Source: Salinarchaeum laminariae
GTDB taxonomy: Archaea > Halobacteriota > Halobacteria > Halobacteriales > Salinarchaeaceae
Direction: 5' to 3'
Assembly: GCF_023204835.1 (NCBI RefSeq)
Contig: NZ_CP096270.1
Span: forward strand, 1,302,001-1,366,000
DNA length: 64,000 nt
Made by a program: the position numbers and the translations under genes. The notes under the pieces were generated by a model, which saw only the letters and a list, made by a program, of their open reading frames with translations, was not told the origin of the DNA and searched no databases. Positions 46,527-55,464 of the stretch are shown here, one piece after another; within the stretch, counting starts at the first letter, position 1, and every line of letters begins with the position of its first letter.

Positions 46527-47816
46527 ATGCCGACGAGACGACAGTTCGTTACGACCGCAGGTGCGGGTATCGCCGCGGCTGTTGCCGGCTGCTCCGGCAA
46601 CGGCGGCTCCGGAAGCGGCGGGGATATGGAGATCATGATCGCTTGGAGTGGTGGTGACGGTGCCACTGCTTTCGAAGCGATGCACGACGGGTTCAAAGAC
46701 GAGTATCCCGACGTCGCTACCACGATCAACAACAACCCCGGTGGTGCAGGGACCGGTCTGGCGACCGCTCTCGACACCCGGATGTTCAACGAAGATCCCC
46801 CCTCGACCTGGGGCTTCTTCACCGGGCCGCAGCTTCAGCCGTTCGTCGACGGTGGACTGATGGGGAGCATCACGGAGGACGTCTGGGAGGAAGCGGGACT
46901 CACCGAGGTCGTTCCGGAGTATCTCCAGCAGATGTGCGAGTTCGGGAGCACAGGATACGTCGCCGTCCCGCTCGAGTTCAACCGCCTCAACAACCTCTTC
47001 TACAACGTCGACGTCGTGGAGGAGGCCGGTGTCGACCCAACCTCGATTTCGTCACCGACGGAGCTCATCGACGCGATGGACACCATCGAGAGTGAGACCG
47101 GTGCGAACGGGCTGGCGACGTCGACTCAGGGCACCTGGGTCGTCCTTCAGCTGTGGGAGTCCATCTACGTGGGCGAGAACGGCTACGACTCCTACCAGTC
47201 GTTCCTCGAGGGGAATGTCGCGGAAAACGAGGCGGACGTCAAGGCCGCGCTGGAAGTGCTCGCCGAGTACCGGAGTTATTGGAACGACGATGCTGCGTCC
47301 GTGAACTTCTCGGAAGCGATTAGCGACTTCATGGGCGGCGAAGCTGCGTTCCTCAATCAGGGCGCCTGGGCCGTCGGGAACTTTAGCCAGTCCGACGAGT
47401 TCAACTACGACACCCACTGGCAGTCGACCCCGATTCCGGGGACCGACGACGTGTTCATGGGCCAGAACTCCGGGTTCATGTACCCAGAGCCCCAGCCGAC
47501 GCCGGAAGCGACCAAGAAGTGGCTCCGGTACGTCGGGAGCAAGGAAGCCCAGGTCCGATTCAACGCGATCAAGGGTGGCGTTCCGTGCCGGAACGACATC
47601 GAGATGGACGGCAGCGGCGAGTACACGTTCAACGGGTATCAACAGACCCAGTACGACGAGTTCCTCGCTGCCGAGAACCTCACTGGTACGATCGCTCACA
47701 ACAACGAGGTGCTCCCACAGATCGCCTCGAACGTGTCGGGCGTCTTCTCGACCTTCAAGAGCAACTGGAACGTCGATCAAGCGTACAACGGCCTCGTCGA
47801 CGCCTTCGACGTCTAA
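46527..47816 (+). CDS. ABC transporter sugar-binding lipoprotein
   Basis: A 429-residue family 1 extracellular solute-binding protein. TRRQFVTTAGAGIAAAVAGC shows a twin-arginine Tat signal ending in a lipobox (cysteine near residue 22), with a G/S/N linker after it. The lobes carry TGYVAVPLEFNRLNNLFYN, FLNQGAWAVGNF and GVPCRNDIEM, typical of MalE/UgpB-like proteins. It captures a sugar or oligosaccharide outside the membrane and delivers it to the permeases encoded 24 bases downstream. Substrate unknown. Confidence 0.93.
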   Translation: MPTRRQFVTTAGAGIAAAVAGCSGNGGSGSGGDMEIMIAWSGGDGATAFEAMHDGFKDEYPDVATTINNNPGGAGTGLATALDTRMFNEDPPSTWGFFTGPQLQPFVDGGLMGSITEDVWEEAGLTEVVPEYLQQMCEFGSTGYVAVPLEFNRLNNLFYNVDVVEEAGVDPTSISSPTELIDAMDTIESETGANGLATSTQGTWVVLQLWESIYVGENGYDSYQSFLEGNVAENEADVKAALEVLAEYRSYWNDDAASVNFSEAISDFMGGEAAFLNQGAWAVGNFSQSDEFNYDTHWQSTPIPGTDDVFMGQNSGFMYPEPQPTPEATKKWLRYVGSKEAQVRFNAIKGGVPCRNDIEMDGSGEYTFNGYQQTQYDEFLAAENLTGTIAHNNEVLPQIASNVSGVFSTFKSNWNVDQAYNGLVDAFDV

Positions 47817-47839
47817 TGGCACGATTTCGAGCGTAACGC

Positions 47840-48793
47840 ATGGACGAGACTAACGAGGTATCCACGAACGACCGAACGACGCTCACGGGCCTTCTAGGTC
47901 CAATAACCCGGCGTTTCCGCCGAAACGAGTTCCTACAGTCGCTCCCGTTTTTACTCGTGCCGACGCTGCTGCTCGGCGTGTTCGTATACGGGTCGATCCT
48001 CTGGAACGTCGTCCTCTCGCTCACTGACTTCCGGGGTTTCGGCAATCCGGACTACTCGTCACTCGACGTCGAACTGTACCAGCAGATGCTGAACGATCCC
48101 ACGTTCATCACGGCCGCGAAGAACACCGTGCTGCTGATGGGAGGGTTCACCGCCGTCTGTTTGATCGTCGGACTCGGTCTCGCGATCCTCATCGACCGCG
48201 AAATCAGGTTCGAGGGCTCGCTACGGACGGTCTATCTTCTCCCCATGAGCCTCTCCTTCGTGGTGACCTCGATCTTCTGGGCGTGGATGTTCAACCCCTC
48301 GAACGGCGTCGTCAACTATCTCCTCCGGACCGCTGGCTTGGATTTTCTCGCCAACGACTGGTTCGGCGATCCGGCAACGCAGCTCTGGGCGATCATGATC
48401 GCGCTCGTCTGGCAGTTCAGCGGGCTTGCGATGATCATCTACCTCGCCGGACTCCGTAAGATCCCGACCGAGCAGTACGAGGCCGCACAGCTCGATGGGG
48501 CTCCCGTCTGGATTCGCTATCTCAAGGTAATCGTGCCGCAGCTCAAGACGTCGACGTTCTCGGCGATCGTCATTCTCCTCCTGTTCTCGCTGAAGGCGTT
48601 CGACTTCATCTACGTACTGTACGGCGTCAACCCGGGGCCCGGGGCCGACATCCTCCCCGTAATGATGTACCGAGAGGCGTTCGACGCGAACAACTGGGCG
48701 TACGGGTCCAGCATCGCGGTCGTCCTCCTCCTCGCGACCTTCGCCGCGATCGTCCCGTACCTCTACTATCAACACAAGAAGGACCTCCTCTGA
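47840..48793 (+). CDS. ABC sugar transporter permease (MalF/UgpA type)
   Basis: A 317-residue permease with six helices. The N-terminus is polar, then LPFLLVPTLLLGVFVYGSILWN is the first helix. The cytoplasmic EAA loop reads YEAAQLDGAPVWIRYLKVIVP. It forms a heterodimeric channel with the next gene product. The genes are separated by three bases, so they are cotranscribed with the binding protein. No ATPase follows in the operon; the nearest is the convergent gene at 51895. Confidence 0.93.
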   Translation: MDETNEVSTNDRTTLTGLLGPITRRFRRNEFLQSLPFLLVPTLLLGVFVYGSILWNVVLSLTDFRGFGNPDYSSLDVELYQQMLNDPTFITAAKNTVLLMGGFTAVCLIVGLGLAILIDREIRFEGSLRTVYLLPMSLSFVVTSIFWAWMFNPSNGVVNYLLRTAGLDFLANDWFGDPATQLWAIMIALVWQFSGLAMIIYLAGLRKIPTEQYEAAQLDGAPVWIRYLKVIVPQLKTSTFSAIVILLLFSLKAFDFIYVLYGVNPGPGADILPVMMYREAFDANNWAYGSSIAVVLLLATFAAIVPYLYYQHKKDLL

Positions 48794-48796
48794 CTC

Positions 48797-49735
48797 ATGA
48801 CTGATCCATCCCACTCGGACGGCGCCGAATCACGGATTGCAAACGCACTCGACGGGACGTCCTGGGTCCGTGCGGGTCTCTACGCGAGCCTGTTCGTGAT
48901 CGCAGTGCTGTATCTGTTACCGCTGTGGTCCGCAATCGCGACTTCACTGAAGACCGTCACCGGCTTTGCCAACACGGCTCCGTTCGTCCCGCCCGGCTTC
49001 GATCAGTTCACGCTCGACGCCTGGTCGTCGGCCTGGGAGACGCTGAACCCTTCGATCATCAACAGTGCGATGTTCGTCATCCCGGCGACGATCATCGTCC
49101 CGATCCTGGGCAGCCTGGCAGCGTTCGGACTAACGATCACTAACTGGCGGGGTCAGCTTGCGCTGTACACGCTGTTCATCGCTGGCATCTTCGTCCCGCT
49201 GCAATCGGTGCTCGTTCCGCTGTCGATCATCTGGAGCAACGCGAGCGTCGAGGCTACGTTGGCGAGTCTGGGGCCACTGAACGTCTGGGAGCTTCCGTAC
49301 ACCCAGCGGTATCAGGCACAGTTCATCGAACTGGCCGTGACCCATATCGCCTTCGGGATTCCGCTCGCAACGTTGCTCTTTCGGTCACACTACAAGGACA
49401 TGTCCGAAGAGATGATCGAGGCGGCTCGCCTCGAAGGCGTGAGCATCTACCGCATCTACCTCAACATCGTGTTGCCTCTCTCACGACCGGTGTTCGTGGT
49501 CGTGATGATCCTGGCATTCACCACGATCTGGAACGACCTGCTGTTCGCGCTCGTGCTGGTCAGTAACCCGGCGGCGGAGCCGGTCACCGTGACCTTCTCT
49601 GGCATAGCTGGCGCGAAAGTCCAGCAGTTCAACACGATCATGGCGGGTGGCTTTCTGACCGCGCTGCCCACGCTGATCGTGTACGTCCTGTTCACCCGGC
49701 AGTTCGCAGAGGGATTCAGCCAGACCGGCGCCTGA
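48797..49735 (+). CDS. ABC sugar transporter permease (MalG/UgpE type)
   Basis: A 312-residue permease, second half of the importer channel. Helices include VRAGLYASLFVIAVLYLLPLW at the N-terminus and a C-terminal LPTLIVYVLFTRQFAEGF. The EAA loop is IEAARLEGVSIYRIYLNIVLP. It is coupled to the preceding permease (three-base gap). A creatininase-family gene follows 111 bases downstream. Confidence 0.93.
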   Translation: MTDPSHSDGAESRIANALDGTSWVRAGLYASLFVIAVLYLLPLWSAIATSLKTVTGFANTAPFVPPGFDQFTLDAWSSAWETLNPSIINSAMFVIPATIIVPILGSLAAFGLTITNWRGQLALYTLFIAGIFVPLQSVLVPLSIIWSNASVEATLASLGPLNVWELPYTQRYQAQFIELAVTHIAFGIPLATLLFRSHYKDMSEEMIEAARLEGVSIYRIYLNIVLPLSRPVFVVVMILAFTTIWNDLLFALVLVSNPAAEPVTVTFSGIAGAKVQQFNTIMAGGFLTALPTLIVYVLFTRQFAEGFSQTGA

Positions 49736-49846
49736 ATCTCCCTTCGATTTCCCACGGAACCACTATGACGTGTTCACACCAGCCGACGACCGTATCGACG
49801 GAGAGACGCCTCGAGCATCGACGTCCGGAATCGGAGGTGACCGCAC

Positions 49847-50641
49847 GTGTATCGTGAACTGGGAGCATTGTCCGATTCCTGGGCTGGGAAGTCGTACCCA
49901 GAGATCGTCGAACTCGCCGAGCAGCCGGGATCGGTCCTCGTGATTCCCGTCGGCAGCGTCGAACAACACGGTCACCATCTTCCCGTCGCGACCGACACGA
50001 TCCTCGTCGACGCCGTCGCTCACGAAGGTGCTAGGCGGGTTCGTGAGGACGTACCGATTCTGCTGACGCCCCCTGTGTGGTCGGGTTTCTCGCCACACCA
50101 CATGCCCTTCGGCGGGACAATATCGCTCAGCCACCGGACGCTCCTAACGGTTCTCGAGGAAGTGGCCGACACGGCCCTCGAGAATGGTTTCGATGCGGTG
50201 GTGTTTCTGAATGGGCACGGCGGCAACACCGCTGTGATTGGATCGGTCGTCAACACACTCGGCAACCAGCGACCAGGCAACGAAGTGCTCGGGTTGACGT
50301 ACTTCGAACTGGCCGAGCCGTTCATCGACGAGGTTCGTGACAGTGCCACGGGGGGTATGGCCCACGGCGGCGAGTTCGAGACGTCGCTCATGGAGCATCT
50401 CCGACCCGACCTCGTTGGCGACGGCGAGGCGACGTACTGGGAGGAACCATACGACCTGGCTGGCGACGATCTCCTGGACGGCGGTCCACTCTCGGTACAT
50501 CGGCCGTTCACGGCCTACTCCGATACCGGTGCGATTGGTGATCCCGATCTCGCATCGGAGGAGAAAGGGGAGGAACTCTACGATCTCCTCGGTGCGGAAC
50601 TCGCCTCGCTGTTCCGTACGATCAGCGAGCAGAATCGATAG
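49847..50641 (+). CDS. Creatininase-family metal-dependent hydrolase
   Basis: A 264-residue creatininase-fold protein. The metal-binding signature GSVEQHGHHLPVATDT carries the Glu, His and Asp ligands. NGHGGNT and MAHGGEFETSLM supply the rest of the site. The family includes creatinine amidohydrolase, MftE peptidase and hydrolases of cyclic amides, so a lactone- or lactam-opening step is plausible but unproven. The start is a GTG at 49847 with a near-perfect Shine-Dalgarno GGAGGTGA at 49833-49840, unusual in this window of mostly leaderless genes. Being inside the sugar operon suggests a catabolic role. Confidence 0.87.
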   Translation: MYRELGALSDSWAGKSYPEIVELAEQPGSVLVIPVGSVEQHGHHLPVATDTILVDAVAHEGARRVREDVPILLTPPVWSGFSPHHMPFGGTISLSHRTLLTVLEEVADTALENGFDAVVFLNGHGGNTAVIGSVVNTLGNQRPGNEVLGLTYFELAEPFIDEVRDSATGGMAHGGEFETSLMEHLRPDLVGDGEATYWEEPYDLAGDDLLDGGPLSVHRPFTAYSDTGAIGDPDLASEEKGEELYDLLGAELASLFRTISEQNR

Positions 50642-50728
50642 CCGATCCCTATCGTCGAGGCACCGACGATCGAGTGTTTTCCGAGCCCGACAGGTAGATT
50701 GAGGGATCTGGACGTCGAGAGTCGCGTT

Positions 50729-51790
50729 GTGCACTACAACGCAGTTATCGGAACCTACAGCGAGCACGGTAGCGAGGGCATCTACAGTTGTGACGTCGAG
50801 TTCGAGGCGGATGCGGAACTCGGTGCGAGCGTTTCACTCGAACGGCGCTCGGTCACCGATCACCGCGAGCATCCGACGTTTCTGGCAGCCCATCCCGACG
50901 AACCGCTGGTGTACGCCGTCCACGAAATCGAGTCTGGTCAGGTGTCGGCCTATCGCTTCGAAGACGAGGGCGGGCTGGCGAAGCTCGATCAGCAGCGAAC
51001 CGGTGCCGCTGGGCCGTGTCACTGCAGCGTCCATCGGTCCGGTCGGTATCTCTTCGTGGCGCAGTACGCGGGTGGTGCCGTATCGATGCTTCCCATCGAG
51101 AGCGACGGTACCATCGGCGAACCCGTCGAAGTAATCGAGCACGAGGGCTCCGGGCCGAACGCCGACCGTCAGGAGGGTTCCCATCCACACTCTGCCAATT
51201 GCGGTCCCAGTGGCAATTTCCTCTACGTTCCGGATCTTGGAACGGACGAGGTGGTGGTCTACGAGATAGACGCCGAGGCCGGCTCGCTCGTGCGCAGTGA
51301 CGCAGTACGGACCGATCCCGGTACCGGCCCACGGCACTTCGCGTTCCATCCTACGCGATCGCTGGCCTACCTCGTCACCGAACTCGGTTCCACCATCGTT
51401 GCCTACGAGTTCGATGCTTCGACGGGAGCGTTAGATCAAATTGGGACGACATCTACCCTTCCCACGGGCTATGTGGATGCCAATCAAACCTCAGAGATCG
51501 CCGTCCATCCGTCGGGTGAGTGGGTCTACGTCGCGAACCGCGGCCACGACAGCATCGCGACATCGGCCGTGCGGGACGACGGCAGTCTGGAGTTCGTCGA
51601 GACAGTTCCAACTGGCGGCGCGTGGCCACGATACTTCGTCATCGACCCGACCGGGCAACTACTGTTCGTCCAGAACAGGGAGTCTGACGATATCGTCCCG
51701 TTCCGGATCGACCCCGACGACGGCACGTTGACCGAACTCGATGGGCGGTTGTCAGTACCCGCTCCTTCGTGTATGGTTTTCCAGGAGTGA
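50729..51790 (+). CDS. Seven-bladed beta-propeller lactonase (6-phosphogluconolactonase type)
   Basis: A 353-residue protein of the YbhE/Pgl beta-propeller family. Blade repeats include AVIGTYSEHGSEGIYSCDV, PLVYAVHE, GPCHCSVHRSGRYLFVAQY, GSHPHSANCGPSGNFLYVPDLG, GPRHFAFHPTRSLAYLV and GAWPRYFVIDPTGQLL. Members hydrolyse sugar lactones. This fits the dehydrogenase-lactonase-dehydratase logic of the locus. The start is uncertain: GTG at 50729 places the first blade directly at the N-terminus, while a TTG at 50699 would add ten residues. It ends 105 bases before the convergent ATPase gene. Confidence 0.87.
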   Translation: MHYNAVIGTYSEHGSEGIYSCDVEFEADAELGASVSLERRSVTDHREHPTFLAAHPDEPLVYAVHEIESGQVSAYRFEDEGGLAKLDQQRTGAAGPCHCSVHRSGRYLFVAQYAGGAVSMLPIESDGTIGEPVEVIEHEGSGPNADRQEGSHPHSANCGPSGNFLYVPDLGTDEVVVYEIDAEAGSLVRSDAVRTDPGTGPRHFAFHPTRSLAYLVTELGSTIVAYEFDASTGALDQIGTTSTLPTGYVDANQTSEIAVHPSGEWVYVANRGHDSIATSAVRDDGSLEFVETVPTGGAWPRYFVIDPTGQLLFVQNRESDDIVPFRIDPDDGTLTELDGRLSVPAPSCMVFQE

Positions 51791-51894
51791 GTCCTGTCGT
51801 AGCGGTAGTATCCGTATACTGCTCGCTACTGGCTTCGAGTGTTGTCGGATTTCGAACGCAGGAGGAGCAGTTTACCGCCGGTTCGAGGGATTCC

Positions 51895-53052
51895 TTACGG
51901 AGCCGAGTCCGCAGCCTGGGCGCCGGCGAGGCCGTCCACATCACCGCTCGCTTCGGCACTCCGGATAACTTCGCCAGTCTTCGCGTCGAAGACGTGGATG
52001 GCGTCGTTTGGCACTTCTACGGTGACTTCGTCTTCGTCGTCGACCGTCGGCTCCCCGTCGACGACGACGGTTAACTCGGTCGCACCACCTTCAGTCTCGA
52101 CGTACACGTTGCTCTCCTTGCCGAGGTGCTCGGTGACCGTGACGGTACCATCGAAGGAACTCACGTCGGCTCGGGGCTCGTCTGTGATCGAGAGCTCTTC
52201 GGGTCGGACGCCGACGATCACGTCAGAGTTCGTCGTCCCATCGCCGATCGGTTCGGAAAACTCGTGTTCGAACCCGCTCGTCGAGATGGTAGCGTCCTGT
52301 AACGTCATGTCGATGAGGTTGATCGAGGGCTCTCCCAGGAACTCCGCTACGAACGTGTTCTGGGGTTGGTGATAGCACTCTGCCGGCGTTCCATACTGTT
52401 GTAGTTCACCGTCGTCGAGGATCGCGATCTTGTCGCCCATCGTCATCGCCTCGGTCTGGTCGTGGGTTACGTAGACGGTCGTCACGCCGAGGTCCTCCTG
52501 AAGCTGCTGGAGGTAGGTCCGCATCTCTGCCCGCAGCTTGGCGTCGAGATTGCTGAGGGGCTCGTCCATCAGAAACGCCTCGGGGTTCCGAACGATCGCC
52601 CGACCGAGCGCAACTCGCTGCTGTTGCCCGCCCGAGAGATCCGCCGGATGTCGATCGAGAAGGTCGTCGATTCCCATCATACCGACGGCGTCCTGAATCT
52701 TCTCCTCGATCTCCTCTTTCGAGTGATCGGTCGCGTACTTGAGCCCGAAACTCATGTTCTCCCGGACCGTCATATGCGGATACAGCGCATAGGACTGGAA
52801 CACCATTGAGACGTTCCGATTCTCGGGGAGCTTGTCGGTCATCCCTTCCCCGTCGAGTCGGATTTCACCGTCAGTTACGGACTCGAGGCCGGCGATACAG
52901 CGAAGCGTCGTCGTTTTGCCACAGCCACTGGGCCCGACGAGCACGACGAAATCTCCATCCTCGATCTCGAGATCCAGGTCGTCGACTGCGGTGACGGTCT
53001 CATTTTTGTCAGAAAACTGTTTGGTTACACTATCGAACGTTATGGCTGCCAT
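51895..53052 (-). CDS. ABC sugar transporter ATP-binding protein (MalK/UgpC type)
   Basis: A 385-residue ATPase. Walker A is VGPSGCGKTTTLRCIAG, the signature LSGGQQQRVALGRAIV, Walker B LMDEPLSNLDAKLR and the H loop VYVTHDQTEAMTMG. Residues about 240-385 form the MalK-type OB-fold regulatory domain (VGVRPEELSITDEPRADV). It probably energises the importer encoded at 46527-49735, despite lying convergently after the lactonase gene. A TATA-like AATACTTAC is about 33 bases upstream of the ATG. The C-terminal tail is Ala/Asp-rich. Confidence 0.93.
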   Translation of the reverse strand: MAAITFDSVTKQFSDKNETVTAVDDLDLEIEDGDFVVLVGPSGCGKTTTLRCIAGLESVTDGEIRLDGEGMTDKLPENRNVSMVFQSYALYPHMTVRENMSFGLKYATDHSKEEIEEKIQDAVGMMGIDDLLDRHPADLSGGQQQRVALGRAIVRNPEAFLMDEPLSNLDAKLRAEMRTYLQQLQEDLGVTTVYVTHDQTEAMTMGDKIAILDDGELQQYGTPAECYHQPQNTFVAEFLGEPSINLIDMTLQDATISTSGFEHEFSEPIGDGTTNSDVIVGVRPEELSITDEPRADVSSFDGTVTVTEHLGKESNVYVETEGGATELTVVVDGEPTVDDEDEVTVEVPNDAIHVFDAKTGEVIRSAEASGDVDGLAGAQAADSAP

Positions 53053-53630
53053 GGGGGTCGTTTTTCGCTCTTCACAAGTAAGTATTGTGGTCACCGGTGG
53101 CACATCGTCACGCCGTCGTCGGCAAACCCTGAATGGTTCGACCGTCGGTGGAACGTCTCTTTGATAACAATACTGGTGTGTATTATAAAATTATATTGTA
53201 CTGTAATTTTGAATGACTATTCTGTCTATGGTCTATGAACGTTGGTATGTGACCCCGTTTCGAATTTTCTCTTAGCACCGTGATCTCCCTCGAACAGTTG
53301 CCTTGCTTCGTACACCGATGACCGAGTAGGTTTGTAACAAGATGGAGTGAAGACGCATCAGGATGCGATACGAAAGTCGCCTGTCTGTTCGGTCTTCATT
53401 CGGTTCGGTGGGCCTCTTCGAGTGGCAGATCTTGCCAGGTGCGTAGCTGACTACCCGGCGTTCGAGATAGTAATATAATCTATAGGTGGGTGGGAATATA
53501 ACTCCACTTATGTATAAATTATACGTTCGGACTCAATAGCAGCGGTCACCGACCTCCACCCGCCCGTACCGAGAATAACCGGTGTCGTGTTGTCGGAACG
53601 TTGGTCGTCGCAGTTCTCGTACTGGTACAC
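53053..53630. other. Gene-free AT-rich interval
   Basis: About 580 bases without a credible gene. The part nearest the ATPase gene is very AT-rich (TGTATTATAAAATTATATTG at 53177-53196), and another AT-rich stretch TGTATAAATTATACG lies at about 53512. The middle is GC-balanced with no family resemblance in any frame. No terminal inverted repeats or transposase remnants were recognised. Confidence 0.5.
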
Positions 53631-53930
53631 GTGAACACGCCTAACCCACTCACTGCTCAGCGGGTAGCCGATCTCGTGCTGGCGAACCGTGTGATCAGGG
53701 CTTCGTACTACGAGACTGATAACCACGAAGGCGTCGAGTTCACGGAGCTAGAGAAGGAACTCCAGTGGGGTGCCGACGCCGTTCCAGCGATGCTGGAGTT
53801 GTTCCGCGTCGAGCCGGCTCCAGGGGATGGTGGCTTCGTGGGCTTTGTCCGTCACTGGCGCGGTGGGACTATAGGACTGGCCGTCGAGTGCATCGACACC
53901 CCCGACGAGTCGACCCGACCCTCATCGTGA
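53631..53930 (+). CDS. Hypothetical protein, about 99 residues
   Basis: Starting from the GTG at 53631, it begins MNTPNPLTAQRVADLVLANRV and contains YYETDNHEGVEFTELEKELQWGADAVPAMLELFRV. It looks like an alpha-beta protein with no clear family; the composition is that of a normal haloarchaeal protein. The TGA is overlapped by the GTG of the following gene (GTGA), implying translational coupling. A hydrophobic extension to 53601 is possible but would be odd. Confidence 0.6.
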   Translation: MNTPNPLTAQRVADLVLANRVIRASYYETDNHEGVEFTELEKELQWGADAVPAMLELFRVEPAPGDGGFVGFVRHWRGGTIGLAVECIDTPDESTRPSS

Positions 53931-54418
53931 TTGCGATTGTGGGCCGGGCGGGTGGGGCCTCGATAGTCGACGAGGAGTTCGGGACGATCGAGCTACCAGC
54001 GGATTTCCCGACGCAGGCGGCGTGGGAAGCGCAGAGCAAACGGTACCAGACGGCGCAGCGGAACGACGACACCGACGGTGCTGCGTCGGTGCATGCGTAC
54101 GTCGCAGCTCTGCCGGGATGGAAGCGAGCGGTCGCGACGCGATTCGACGAACTGATCGAGCCGGAGGTGTCCGGTGTCCGCCGTGCCGTGAACTGGTATC
54201 AGCCGTTCTACGCCGTCGAGGACCGGGGCTGGTTCGCATCGATCAGCGCGTTCAAGAACCACGTCAAACTCTTCTTCGTGGCTGGAACGTATCTCGACCC
54301 CGAACCGCCCACCGCGTCGGATCCGGATAGACAGCCGCTGGACGTCACGGATGGGACGTCGCTGGACGATGCAGAGTCGCGTCCTGGGTTCGCCAGGCTG
54401 CCGACGATCCAGGGATGA
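53927..54418 (+). CDS. DUF1801-domain protein
   Basis: A 163-residue protein. After an acidic N-terminus (IVDEEFGTIELPADFP), residues about 60-125 carry the DUF1801 core: VHAYVAALPGWKRAVATRFDELI and VNWYQPFYAVEDRGWFASISAFKNHVKLFFV. The YdhG/YjbR-like fold is a helix-grip protein of unknown function. The GTG at 53927 overlaps the upstream stop by four bases, which supports this start over the much longer open frame. Confidence 0.8.
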   Translation: MIAIVGRAGGASIVDEEFGTIELPADFPTQAAWEAQSKRYQTAQRNDDTDGAASVHAYVAALPGWKRAVATRFDELIEPEVSGVRRAVNWYQPFYAVEDRGWFASISAFKNHVKLFFVAGTYLDPEPPTASDPDRQPLDVTDGTSLDDAESRPGFARLPTIQG

Positions 54419-54454
54419 ACTGGTGAGGATGGAGCCGAGCCGACCGATCGCAGC

Positions 54455-54660
54455 TCAGACGACCCCGCCCAGGCCGGTGACGAGCCACACGACGCTCATC
54501 CCGACTGCCATCGCCAGGACGATGCTCTCCGTGCGAATCGCGACCAGCAGGACGGCGATCGCCGCCACCCACTCCGGAACCCCGCCGAAGACGACCTCGG
54601 GAGCGACGAGAGATCAGGATGGCACCCGGCAGGACTGCCAGCCCGGTTTCCGCCCGATCG
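54455..54660 (-). pseudogene. Remnant of an AzlD-like branched-chain amino acid transporter subunit
   Basis: On the minus strand 54613 down to 54455 reads SLVAPEVVFGGVPEWVAAI, then VLLVAIRTESIVLAMAVGMS and WLVTGLGGVV before a TGA. This is the last two helices of AzlD. Just upstream the frame is closed by a TGA at 54614-54616, but a neighbouring frame reads LAVLPGAILIS, the expected preceding segment. A frameshift therefore broke the gene, and its 5' part is gone, cut off against the end of the ABC permease gene at 54679. No azlC is nearby. Confidence 0.6.
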
Positions 54661-54678
54661 GAGACCTCGACCCTCCGA

Positions 54679-55464
54679 TCAGGGCGCGTCAACGCGCTGG
54701 AAGCGGACGACGGCAACCGCAAGTGCGACTGCGGCGATCAGACAGAGAGCACCGACGCCGACGAGATCGCACTCGCCGTCGACCATGATCTCCGTCGGAT
54801 CGTAGTAGCGCATCGGACTCACGGCACCGATCCAGTCGCGATCCGCGACGACCGATAGCGAGTCCAGCAGGTAGAGCGCGAACACGGCGGCGATCGCACC
54901 GCGCCGCGCGAGATCGCCATCGAGCACGAGAACCGACACGGCGACGCCGATCGCTCCGCAGGCGATGAGGAAGGGGATCGACAGTGCGTGGACCGCGAGC
55001 AGCGCGATCGGATCGATCGACTCGCCGAGTGCGAGTACGCCCGCGTAGACGACCGGCGGAACGACGAGGTTCGGCACCAGCACGACCGGCGCAAGCGAGG
55101 CCGCCTTCTCCGCGAGGAGCCGACTGCGCGAAATCGGCAGGGTGAGCAGTACGTCCAGTCGGTCTGCGTCGGCATCGCCAGCCACGACGCCCGCACCGAG
55201 ATACGCGACGTACAGCGGCAGGAGCAACACCCAGACGAACTGGTAGATCTCGACGGCGAGAAAGCCCTCGATGGTTCCCATCGCCGAGATGTTGAACAGC
55301 TCCTGAAAGAGTGCCGGCATCGACTCGGTGTACTCATCCACGTCGATCTGCTCGACGGAGGGGAAAAAGGAGGTGAACAGTAGTGCGAACGCAGCGATCC
55401 CGATCGCGAGATAGAGTGAGCCTTTCAGCCTCCGACGCCCCTCGAAGCGGGCGATCTCGGGCAT
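54679..55464 (-). CDS. ABC-2 type transporter permease
   Basis: A 261-residue permease with six helices, the first at GSLYLAIGIAAFALLFTSFF, a later YQFVWVLLLPLYVAYLGAGVVAGD, and SRSRLLAEKAASLAPVVLV as the cytoplasmic loop typical of ABC-2 permeases. It works with the ATPase encoded directly upstream; its start ATG overlaps the ATPase stop (four-base overlap). A TTG one codon upstream is an alternative. Exported substrate unknown. An azlD remnant follows the gene. Confidence 0.87.
   Translation of the reverse strand: MPEIARFEGRRRLKGSLYLAIGIAAFALLFTSFFPSVEQIDVDEYTESMPALFQELFNISAMGTIEGFLAVEIYQFVWVLLLPLYVAYLGAGVVAGDADADRLDVLLTLPISRSRLLAEKAASLAPVVLVPNLVVPPVVYAGVLALGESIDPIALLAVHALSIPFLIACGAIGVAVSVLVLDGDLARRGAIAAVFALYLLDSLSVVADRDWIGAVSPMRYYDPTEIMVDGECDLVGVGALCLIAAVALAVAVVRFQRVDAP

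Noticed and set aside
53601-53630. A hydrophobic N-terminal extension of the hypothetical protein at 53631
   Set aside because: The added residues (MVVAVLVLVH) look like a chance hydrophobic run; the GTG at 53631 gives a normal soluble start.
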